Assembly (NCBI GenBank): GCA_017452565.1
Contig: JAFTMF010000103.1
Coordinates: 1-9,174 of the forward strand
Source: Clostridia bacterium
GTDB taxonomy: Bacteria > Bacillota > Clostridia > Oscillospirales > CAG-272
Reading direction: 5' to 3'
Length of the DNA stretch: 9,174 nucleotides
Made by a program: the position numbers and the translations under genes. How positions within the stretch are numbered: the first letter of the stretch is position 1; every line of letters starts with the position of its first letter. The notes under the pieces are model-generated. The model saw nothing but the letters and a program-made list of their open reading frames with translations. It ran no database searches and had not been told where the DNA came from. This document shows positions 1-6,044 of the stretch, in pieces.

Positions 1-2330
1 CTCAGCCGCCCCTGCCATCGCTCCTGCCCGCGTGGTATAACGGCACGAGTATTCGTCTGGTGAACTGCATTCCCTCTTCCTCTCAGAGCAGTTTCCAACC
101 TACAGTTCTGAAGGAGATCTACAATGACTACGCCTCATTGGATCTGGATATGGGCAACTATCGCTACGCCTTCGTCTCCGGTGATCTGATCGTGATGCAC
201 GATCACCCGGCATCTCATCAGGAATCCTTCTGCAAGGTAGTGTATCTGCGCCCCTCTGACGGTGAGCTGATCTGTCTCGGTCACGAGCTGAAAGAGCTGT
301 GGGCGTCGGTGGACGTGGAACTATCTCAAATCAAGAATTTTTTCAATCTGAACGCCTCCAAAGACGGCAACCGTTACGTGGTCGCCATCGAAACTCAGCC
401 GGGGGAGGGCGCCGTCCTTGTCTACGATCGCAAAGCGCAAACGCTGAAGAAGCTTCCCTTTACGCAGGCGCAATTCGACGCTATGGACTATCTCAGCTTC
501 AGCGATCATTGCAATTATATGGTAGCCGCCCTTATGCGCGAAGAGGACGATCTCCTGGACGATCTTGTTTTAGTGGATCTGAACACTATGGAGATAACGC
601 CGATCTGTGTCGGATACAACACCTTCGGACACTCCAAATTCTCCTCCGACGGGCGATTCGTCTACACCCATCTGCGTATCGGAGATGCGGTTGAGCAAAA
701 TGAGTACGGCGAGTGGGTGCTCTACGACACCCAAACCGGCTTCACCTTCAAGGGCGAAGGCGAGGTGCTCTATTTGGAGAACGGCATCCTCATTTCCCGC
801 ACCCCCAAGGGCTTTACCGCTTACGATTGCACCACGGGTAAGAAGCCTGCCGATCTCTCCGCTCTGCCCTTGCTGGTAGATGCCGATTACCACACTTACT
901 ACCACAGTCTCACAATATACAACCCCGTTACCGACCGGATTGTGAAGACCATTCATGTAGGAACCTATCAAATCCGCGGCAACTACCTCTACTACTATGT
1001 CCACAAGTCTGACTCTCTGGTGATTGCCGATCTTGTAAGCGGCGAGTCTATGGCCATTCCCGTCTCCGAAGCACTGCTGAAAGGTGCGAATCCCGGAAAT
1101 GCATTCACCCATTACAGTCTTGCGGTGAGCAGTGACGGCAGCACCATTTCTTTGGGATTCACCATCTCCCGAGCCGATTACTTTGATCAGACTCGCAATA
1201 TGCTGAACTCTTTGAAAAATGACGTCGCCGAGACGGTGCTGAAAACCAATAACATCCCCGATTTTTGGAAGAAATTTGATGCGCTTCGACAGAATTACTT
1301 CCTTGTCATTGAAGAGATTGGCTATGAGCTCCACGAGGATTACGCAATACTGGAGATTGTTGCCATGGACTTCCCCGGAAGGGAAGACCTCTACATTTAT
1401 CAAATCGTAGAGGATTATCGAACCGACACCTTCACGCTCTACACGTTGAGCTTCCACCATCCTTCCCAAGCCTATGTTCCCGGAAACATCTACTACCGCA
1501 CCGTACAGGAACGCGAACAGCAGACCTTCCGCCGCAATCTGAAGGGTGATTACGAAAAGACCTGCGCGCTTCTCCCCACACTGGGCGAGCGAATTCCTTA
1601 CTACGTCGATTATCACCTTTGCTACGATGAAAACGGAAAGTGGGACAACACACTGGCAAAGTACGCCACCTGGACGCAAGAGTATATTCAATCCCTGATG
1701 GCAAAAGCAGAGCCCGAAATGACCGAGGAGGGATGGAATCAGGTTCTTCCTCTGATTCTGAAATATCCCCTTATTGAAGGAATTTCCATTGAGCATCTCA
1801 CCTTCCGCCGCGTGGGCTATCTCTATCTGCGGGATGCGGATAACGATCTGTTCTATTTCGTAGAAATCGTAGTAGCCACCGACGGACGGTACTATCTGCG
1901 AAATATGGACAATAAGGACTGCAGTCAGGAGATCACCTACGAAGAGTTTGTCACTCTAATGGAGGCGCAGAACACCCCTGTAGCGATTTACGGAATGTAC
2001 AAGGATCCGCAGATCGCCTATCTGCCTCATCCGCAGTCTTTTGTTGATTCGGACTACCTCATCCAGTGCATTATGCCCACCTATTATATGAAGGCGGAGG
2101 ATGTGCGCACAGCCCTTGCAATGATTCGAGAGGGTGGCCATACTAACGAAGAGATCAAAAACGTTCTCTTCCCTCAAGAAGTGATGCCGTATATTGATCT
2201 GTTGATAGAATCCGTCCCCATTTATGAATGCTGGTTTGCCGCATGGGGATCGCCCCACATCACCATCAACATCTACTACGGCGAACTCTCCTTCTCCGAT
2301 CCCAATCCGGAAACTCCCTTGTCCGACTGA
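1..2330 (+). CDS. Large beta-propeller-like protein of unknown function, 5' end outside window
   Basis: I do not recognise this protein's family. The reading frame (first full codon at base 3) is open from the left edge, giving 775 visible residues, and ends in tandem stops TGA TAG. The GTG at base 60 could be read as a start, but it has no Shine-Dalgarno sequence and the frame continues upstream, so the true start and any signal peptide lie outside. The first half contains recurring strand-rich units of the type 'SSDGRFVYTHL', 'VSSDGSTISLGF', 'LVLVDLNTMEIT' and 'VLYDTQTG', the look of TolB/WD40/YVTN-like propeller blades. The second half (about bases 1250-2330) is acidic and rich in Tyr, Phe and Trp, has no clear membrane segment, and may contain a duplicated strand unit. 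Propeller folds usually bind partners or ligands, and no catalytic motif is visible. A terminator follows directly, so this ends its transcription unit. The CDS is secure; the fold is an inference. Confidence 0.85.
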   Translation, partial: QPPLPSLLPAWYNGTSIRLVNCIPSSSQSSFQPTVLKEIYNDYASLDLDMGNYRYAFVSGDLIVMHDHPASHQESFCKVVYLRPSDGELICLGHELKELWASVDVELSQIKNFFNLNASKDGNRYVVAIETQPGEGAVLVYDRKAQTLKKLPFTQAQFDAMDYLSFSDHCNYMVAALMREEDDLLDDLVLVDLNTMEITPICVGYNTFGHSKFSSDGRFVYTHLRIGDAVEQNEYGEWVLYDTQTGFTFKGEGEVLYLENGILISRTPKGFTAYDCTTGKKPADLSALPLLVDADYHTYYHSLTIYNPVTDRIVKTIHVGTYQIRGNYLYYYVHKSDSLVIADLVSGESMAIPVSEALLKGANPGNAFTHYSLAVSSDGSTISLGFTISRADYFDQTRNMLNSLKNDVAETVLKTNNIPDFWKKFDALRQNYFLVIEEIGYELHEDYAILEIVAMDFPGREDLYIYQIVEDYRTDTFTLYTLSFHHPSQAYVPGNIYYRTVQEREQQTFRRNLKGDYEKTCALLPTLGERIPYYVDYHLCYDENGKWDNTLAKYATWTQEYIQSLMAKAEPEMTEEGWNQVLPLILKYPLIEGISIEHLTFRRVGYLYLRDADNDLFYFVEIVVATDGRYYLRNMDNKDCSQEITYEEFVTLMEAQNTPVAIYGMYKDPQIAYLPHPQSFVDSDYLIQCIMPTYYMKAEDVRTALAMIREGGHTNEEIKNVLFPQEVMPYIDLLIESVPIYECWFAAWGSPHITINIYYGELSFSDPNPETPLSD

Positions 2331-2344
2331 TAGACACCCACCCC

Positions 2345-2377
2345 AAGAGAGCCGAGTCACCCCGACTGGGCTCTCTT
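2345..2377 (+). terminator. Hairpin terminator after the propeller-like gene
   Basis: The arms AAGAGAGCC (2345-2353) and GGCTCTCTT (2369-2377) pair over 9 bp. The stem continues after a G-G mismatch with AGTC/GACT around a five-base loop ACCCC. It begins 14 bases after the stop codon. The downstream tail (CCTTAATTTCG) is only weakly T-rich, so termination may be incomplete or factor-assisted. The next promoter begins 23 bases further on. Confidence 0.7.
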
Positions 2378-2399
2378 CCTTAATTTCGCGCCCTACCTC

Positions 2400-2428
2400 T
2401 TGACAAATGTTATTTTTTGTGATACACT
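2400..2428 (+). promoter_or_regulatory. Sigma-A promoter with extended -10 for the 229-aa membrane protein
   Basis: A perfect -35 TTGACA (2400-2405) is followed by a 17-bp AT-rich spacer and the -10 TACACT (2423-2428), preceded directly by TGA (2420-2422), which fits the extended -10 rule TGn. Transcription would start near base 2435, leaving a leader of about 47 bases before the ATG at 2482. The position between a terminator and a gene with a good ribosome binding site supports real use. Confidence 0.8.
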
Positions 2429-2481
2429 AAAACTGAAATTAAGCCAAAGCCCGCCCCAACCGCCATTGAAAGGAGCGTTTT

Positions 2482-3171
2482 ATGGAAGGTATTTTCGCCA
2501 TACTACTGTTATTACTGGCTTATGCCCCAACAGTTCACCTGACACTTCTTCTACTCCTGTCAGGAATTGCTCTCACCATCCTCCTGCGCCGCCGTCCCCA
2601 TCCGCTTGGAGTGAAAATTTGTCTGTGGGTTGGACTTTCCATCGCAGCACTAAGTGTGCTGATATCCGTTTTGCACAGCCTTGGGATTCTTTTCTACGCA
2701 AACGGCAAAACGCTCTACAATCTGATGCCCTTTGCAATCTTCATCGCAGACCTATTCTTTGCCACCGGATTTGCCATCCTGCTGTTTTCAGGCAAAAAAA
2801 CCATTGGTGACCGTATTTTTGCGGTGGTTCTCACTGTGATACTGCTATTGTTTGCAGGGTTGCTCCTTCTTCTCTCCACCATACATCCCTACTCTGCAAA
2901 ATGCACTGCTCTCACCTCACCCGGCAAAGAGCGCACCATCGTGGTGCAAAGAACCGACAATGTCTCCACCTATGGACGCTCGGAAGGAAATGCGTACTTT
3001 TACAACTTCTACCGCCAAATAGCCCCGGGGGTTTGGGTACGCATCGGGCGCATTGCATCAGACTCCTCCAACATTACCGATCATGTTGTTACTCATTGGG
3101 AGGATGACACCGTAACATTCACCTTGCCCAATTACCGAAGGCCCCTCTTCACCTACGAGTTTGAAGAATAA
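2482..3171 (+). CDS. Membrane protein with four predicted TM segments and outside C-terminal domain, unknown function
   Basis: This 229-residue protein is not one I can assign to a named family. The start is well supported: AAAGGAG (2469-2475) lies six bases before the ATG. Four hydrophobic stretches are visible at roughly residues 4-34, 44-71, 79-103 and 110-133. The basic loops (RRRPHPLGVK at 36-45; GKK at 104-106 and R111) place the loops after TM1 and TM3 in the cytoplasm, so both termini would face outside. The last 95 or so residues form a polar, strand-rich domain with patterns such as 'ERTIVVQRT' and 'HWEDDTVTFTL', loosely like small extracellular domains in Firmicutes proteins of unknown function. 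The gene has its own promoter and terminator and appears monocistronic. It is more AT-rich in feel than its neighbours, with poly-Leu runs in TM1 and TM4. A role in envelope sensing or maintenance is possible but not shown. Confidence 0.85.
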   Translation: MEGIFAILLLLLAYAPTVHLTLLLLLSGIALTILLRRRPHPLGVKICLWVGLSIAALSVLISVLHSLGILFYANGKTLYNLMPFAIFIADLFFATGFAILLFSGKKTIGDRIFAVVLTVILLLFAGLLLLLSTIHPYSAKCTALTSPGKERTIVVQRTDNVSTYGRSEGNAYFYNFYRQIAPGVWVRIGRIASDSSNITDHVVTHWEDDTVTFTLPNYRRPLFTYEFEE

Positions 3172-3183
3172 CCCCAATCAAAC

Positions 3184-3230
3184 AATCCCCTCAGCCATGC
3201 ATTTGCAAAGCTGAGGGGATTCTTTCGTTT
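3184..3230. terminator. Shared terminator between convergent genes
   Basis: The 12-bp perfect arms AATCCCCTCAGC (3184-3195) and GCTGAGGGGATT (3210-3221) enclose a 14-base loop. On the plus strand the stem is followed by a T-rich tail (CTTTCGTTTATT), so it terminates the 229-aa gene. It lies just past the TAA of the minus-strand phosphodiesterase gene (stop at 3231-3229). The minus-strand tail (GTTTGATTGG) is weaker, but the same hairpin is the only one available to end that operon, so it is probably bidirectional. Confidence 0.85.
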
Positions 3231-3951
3231 ATTCACATCTGTTGGAGGTGATATAGTCCACGCCCCAATCGATGAGGCGGCGGCAAGCCTCGGGATCGTC
3301 TACCGTCCAGCAGTTGACCACAATGCCCGCACCGTGGAGTCGGTCGATCCACTCCTTAGTGAGCGCAGAGTAGTGGACGTCCAGATCCATCTTCTCCCGT
3401 ACCAGGAAATCAAAGACGGCTTCGTCCAGCTTGCCCGTGAGGAACTGCACGGGATGATCGGGCAGGAGCTTGCGCAGCAGGATCAGATTCTCCGCCACGA
3501 AGGAGATGAACACCGTCCTATCCAGTGCCTCACAGCGGACGAGGGTGGAGATGATCTCCTGCAGTTCGCTCTCGGTGAAGGCGCTCTTCAGCTCCAGCAC
3601 CGCTACCTTGCCGTAGTCACGGCAGATCACGGCATACTCCTCGGGCACGGGGATCACCAGATCGCCTCTGGTGGCAAGTCCGTGGGTATCGTTGAGGGTC
3701 AGACTGCGCAGATCGGCGAGGGTGGAGCTCTCCACGGGGATGTCGGTGGCGCACACTCTGCCGGTGCGGTCATCGTGAATGAGCACAAACCCGCCGTCAG
3801 CGGTGCGATGCACGTCGGTTTCGATGCCATAGTAGCTGCGATTGGCAGCGGCCAGGAAGGCGGCGTTGGTGTTCTCCCGCTCCAGCGCAGAAGCGCCGCG
3901 GTGGGCAACCATACGGGTGTTGCCCTTACATTCGATTTTAATGGTATCCAT
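3229..3951 (-). CDS. Glycerophosphodiester phosphodiesterase family protein
   Basis: The family cleaves glycerophosphodiesters to sn-glycerol 3-phosphate plus an alcohol in a metal-dependent reaction on a TIM-barrel fold. The 240-residue length is usual for a UgpQ-type cytosolic enzyme, and no signal peptide or membrane segment is present. Motifs appear in order: HRGAS with His17 and Arg18, ENT at 26-28, IETDVH with Glu44 and Asp46 (metal ligands), HDD with His59 (the second catalytic His), LELK with Glu120 and Lys122, NCWTVDDP at 213-220, and GVDYITSN at 230-237. All expected active-site residues are present. The usual PENT is RENT here, and the 'NRSYYGIETDVH' form is, from memory, typical of a clostridial subgroup. 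The start is supported by AGGAGG (3961-3956) four bases before the ATG. It is the last gene of the operon, 18 bases after the unknown gene. The substrate cannot be read from sequence, so no ugpQ/glpQ symbol is assigned. Confidence 0.93.
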   Translation of the reverse strand: MDTIKIECKGNTRMVAHRGASALERENTNAAFLAAANRSYYGIETDVHRTADGGFVLIHDDRTGRVCATDIPVESSTLADLRSLTLNDTHGLATRGDLVIPVPEEYAVICRDYGKVAVLELKSAFTESELQEIISTLVRCEALDRTVFISFVAENLILLRKLLPDHPVQFLTGKLDEAVFDFLVREKMDLDVHYSALTKEWIDRLHGAGIVVNCWTVDDPEACRRLIDWGVDYITSNRCE

Positions 3952-3969
3952 AATTCCTCCTAAAAGCGA

Positions 3970-4614
3970 TTATTCCTCAGATGTTTCACAATCCGCAGGG
4001 AAAATATAGCGTAAATATCCCGCGCAGGGGACAAAAGTTCCGTCAAGATAGCCCTTGTACGCGTCGTGGCCTATATATTCGGAGTGGTTGACATCCACGC
4101 GATAGGTTTTGCGAATGGTGCGATGGATGAAGTTGAACAGCTTCGCAAGCTCCTTTTCGTGGGGTTTGGGCATCCACTCGCATCGCTCACGATCAAAACC
4201 TTCTTTGGCGTACCAGAACCGTCCGCATTCGTATCCGTTTTCAATGGCAGGAAGCGGATCGGCGGTGGGGCGAGGCGAATATGGCGGGCACCATCGACGA
4301 TTCATACTAAACTCGATGACCTCCGAATTGCTCTGATCCAGAAAGGGCTCACCGTCCTTGCTATACCCGATCACCAGCTGAGCGTTTGGGATGGCAATGG
4401 CGTCCACTTTTTTCCGCACAATATCGGCGGAGGCTTTGGGAGGATAGATTTCCTCTATCTCTCCGGTATAATAACCACGGATGAGCTCCATTGCAACTTC
4501 AAGCGTAATCTCCTCGCCATAGTGATTGAGCAGTACACCGCCCTTCTCCGCGATGGCAGAAAGCAGCTCTTCCAAATCAACGGGAGTGGCGAAAAATCGG
4601 GTTTGTCTTCCCAT
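3970..4614 (-). CDS. Conserved-looking soluble protein of unknown function, middle gene of MFS-GDPD operon
   Basis: I do not recognise a family. The protein has 214 residues from the second ATG, or 215 from the adjacent first one. It is soluble by appearance, with no signal peptide or membrane stretch. The N-terminal third looks helical and acidic (DLEELLSAIAEKGG; LEVAMELIRGYYTGEIEEI). The centre contains strands ('DAIAIPNAQLVIGYSKDG') and an unusual aromatic/proline segment around WCPPYSPRP (from residue 108). The C-terminal part carries several aromatic, His and Cys residues ('VNHSEYIGHDAYKGYLDG', 'VPCAGYLRYIF'). Five Cys residues are scattered and do not form a CxxC metal site. The gene lies 15-18 bases from both neighbours on the same strand, so it is co-transcribed with the MFS carrier upstream and the phosphodiesterase downstream. 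The tight spacing and good ribosome binding site make it a real gene; a link to the same substrate is inference only. Confidence 0.85.
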   Translation of the reverse strand: MGRQTRFFATPVDLEELLSAIAEKGGVLLNHYGEEITLEVAMELIRGYYTGEIEEIYPPKASADIVRKKVDAIAIPNAQLVIGYSKDGEPFLDQSNSEVIEFSMNRRWCPPYSPRPTADPLPAIENGYECGRFWYAKEGFDRERCEWMPKPHEKELAKLFNFIHRTIRKTYRVDVNHSEYIGHDAYKGYLDGTFVPCAGYLRYIFPADCETSEE

Positions 4615-4619
4615 CATAG

Positions 4620-4625
4620 CCTCCT
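4620..4625 (-). promoter_or_regulatory. Ribosome binding site that decides between two adjacent ATG codons
   Basis: On the minus strand AGGAGG (4625-4620) is followed by CT and then ATGATG. The first ATG (4617-4615) is only two bases from the AGGAGG, while the second (4614-4612) is five bases away, a workable spacing. I therefore place the start at 4614; the difference is one Met residue. Confidence 0.7.
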
Positions 4626-4632
4626 GTATAGA

Positions 4633-5823
4633 TTAATGCAGTCGATTGCGCGCCTTCAGAAACCGTCGCAATAGCACAATCGCACCGATGAGAATGGCGT
4701 AGAGCAGAGCCATCATCACAGGGACGACGCCTGCGCCCACCCACGCCACCAGCACGCCAAAGATCACGGGGAGTCCCAACATCCCCACGTAGGCGGCGCA
4801 CACCTGCGTGCCCACCACAGCTTGGGAAGCGGCCACACCGAAGTTTTCGGGGGTGAGGTGCATCATATTGGGATAGAGCGGTCCGTTGCCCAGCCCCACC
4901 AAGAAAAGGGCGAAGATGGCAACTCCCGCAGACAGTGATGAAGGGAGCGGCAGAAACAGCAACAAAATCGCCGCCGCCACCGCACCTTGTCCGATGCCGA
5001 TGATTCTCCAAGGCGACAGCTTTTTCGCAAGAAAGCCCGAGAGCAGCCGTCCCAGGGTCAGACCCACGTAGTAGAAAGTGATGCCCTCGGCAGCCGCCTC
5101 CACCGAAAGGTGTTTGATGTGCACAAGGAAGGTTGCACCCCAAGATGCGCAGACGTATTCCAGTCCGCAGGAGGCGATGAAGATGAACCATACCGTACGC
5201 ACGGCGGGATCTTTTACCACGTCCTTCGTAGACAGAGGCTCGCTCACGGCTTCTTCCTCCAACAAACGAGGGGGAGGCATTTTTCTCCACAGCGGCAGGG
5301 AGAGGAAGGCGATCAGCGCGATCCCCGCCTGCACGCAAAAGGCCAGACGGTAGCCGTCCCGCCAGCCGCCTGCACCCTCCAGCACCAGCGACATCAGATA
5401 AGGGGAGAGCGTAACACCCACGCCGTAGAAGCAGTGGAGAAAGCTCATCTGCATTGCGCCGTAGTGAAGGGCGACGTAGTTGTTCATTGCGGTATCCACC
5501 GCGCCTGCGCCCAGTCCGAGCGGGATTGCACAGAGGCAAAACCACCACAAATCTTGGGAATATGCCAGCACGATGAGTCCCACGGCGGTCATAGCGGTGC
5601 TGACGGCGGCGGTCCATGCAGTGCCGAAGCGTCGGATCACCTTTTCTGCGAAAAGGCTGGAGAGGATGCTAAAGCCCACCGAGCAGATGGTCGCGATGGT
5701 GGAGGAGGACACGGGGAGGCCGAGATCGGGGTAGATGGCCGGCCATGCCGTGCCGAAGAGCGAGTCCGGTATGCCCAGACCTATGAACAGAAGATAAATT
5801 ACAATCAGCAGAAGGGTTGCCAT
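4633..5823 (-). CDS. Major facilitator superfamily (MFS) transporter, substrate unknown
   Basis: This 396-residue protein is almost wholly hydrophobic, with about 12 membrane segments arranged in two halves joined by a charged cytoplasmic loop at roughly residues 180-215, the standard MFS plan and length. TM1 carries GIPDSLFGTAWPAIY with a buried Asp20. A degenerate loop 2-3 motif is seen at FAEKVIRRFG (58-67). TM4/5 has GLGAGAVDTAMNNYVALHY followed by SFLHCFYGVGVTLSP, with Asp110, Asn114 and His130; this block resembles the fucose/glucose:H+ symporter side of the MFS. Both halves are complete and no frameshift is seen. The start at 5823 has a modest Shine-Dalgarno AGGTGA (5832-5827) and lies about 24 bases below the predicted transcription start. 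It is the first gene of the operon, with the phosphodiesterase two genes downstream. Import of a sugar, sugar phosphate or phosphodiester is possible, and drug efflux is less likely but not excluded. Confidence 0.9.
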   Translation of the reverse strand: MATLLLIVIYLLFIGLGIPDSLFGTAWPAIYPDLGLPVSSSTIATICSVGFSILSSLFAEKVIRRFGTAWTAAVSTAMTAVGLIVLAYSQDLWWFCLCAIPLGLGAGAVDTAMNNYVALHYGAMQMSFLHCFYGVGVTLSPYLMSLVLEGAGGWRDGYRLAFCVQAGIALIAFLSLPLWRKMPPPRLLEEEAVSEPLSTKDVVKDPAVRTVWFIFIASCGLEYVCASWGATFLVHIKHLSVEAAAEGITFYYVGLTLGRLLSGFLAKKLSPWRIIGIGQGAVAAAILLLFLPLPSSLSAGVAIFALFLVGLGNGPLYPNMMHLTPENFGVAASQAVVGTQVCAAYVGMLGLPVIFGVLVAWVGAGVVPVMMALLYAILIGAIVLLRRFLKARNRLH

Positions 5824-5853
5824 AGTTCACCTGAGGTTGGATTTTCTGCCCTC

Positions 5854-5882
5854 ATAGTAGCACAGGTTCGGGGAAAAGTCAA
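5854..5882 (-). promoter_or_regulatory. Sigma-A promoter with extended -10 for the MFS-unknown-GDPD operon
   Basis: Read on the minus strand, -35 TTGACT (5882-5877) is followed by a 17-base spacer and -10 TACTAT (5859-5854), directly preceded by TGC (5862-5860), an extended -10. Transcription would begin near base 5847, giving a leader of about 24 bases. The architecture matches that of the promoter at 2400. Confidence 0.82.
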
Positions 5883-5922
5883 GGGGATTTGGGAAATCGG
5901 GCTGCAGGAGAGCGATCCATCT

Positions 5923-5950
5923 CGTAGGGGGCGGCGCATCGACGCCCCGG
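5923..5950. repeat. GC-rich intergenic hairpin, candidate copy of a dispersed small repeat
   Basis: The plus-strand sequence around CGTAGGGGGCGGCGCATC forms a hairpin. GGGGCG (5928-5933) pairs with CGCCCC (5943-5948), and inside it, past a G-A mismatch, CG pairs with CG around the loop CAT. Short elements starting 'GTAGGGGCGG' and ending in the complementary C-run are, from memory, common between genes in gut Clostridia. Only one copy is present in this window, so its repeat status is not proven. It lies between the MFS operon promoter and the ABC operon terminator and overlaps neither. Confidence 0.4.
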
Positions 5951-5969
5951 AAAGCCGTGCAAACATCGC

Positions 5970-6003
5970 AAAAACGCCCGCAAATATATTGCGGGCATTT
6001 TTA
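5970..6003 (-). terminator. Intrinsic terminator of the ABC exporter operon
   Basis: The arms GCCCGCAA (5976-5983) and TTGCGGGC (5989-5996) form an 8-bp perfect stem with a five-base loop ATATA. On the minus strand the stem is followed directly by GTTTTTGC, a good U-tract, about 50 bases after the stop of the second ABC gene. On the plus strand it also has a T-rich tail (ATTTTTATAAAG), so it could work both ways, but no plus-strand gene needs it. Confidence 0.85.
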
Positions 6004-6044
6004 TAAAGTTTTGGGAAGCAGAGCTCGAACCGAAGCCTCGCATC

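Noticed and set aside
60..62. GTG as start of the large plus-strand gene
   Set aside because: There is no Shine-Dalgarno sequence upstream, and the same frame is open to the left edge (19 more codons without a stop), so the gene is better read as 5'-truncated by the window.
570..1796. 408-codon open frame on the minus strand
   Set aside because: It lies wholly antisense to the large propeller-like gene, and its translation shows no domain. It is a by-product of the sense strand's codon use.
3334..3963. 209-codon plus-strand frame
   Set aside because: It is antisense to the phosphodiesterase gene, whose active-site motifs are intact. The translation is low in hydrophobic structure and shows no family.
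4577..5617. 346-codon minus-strand frame
   Set aside because: It overlaps the MFS gene in another frame and is very rich in Arg and Gly, as shadow frames of GC-rich genes are. The MFS frame has the promoter, ribosome binding site and family motifs.
4987..6006. 339-codon plus-strand frame
   Set aside because: It is antisense to the MFS gene and runs through the intergenic promoter and hairpin. The composition is polar and repetitive with no recognisable domain.
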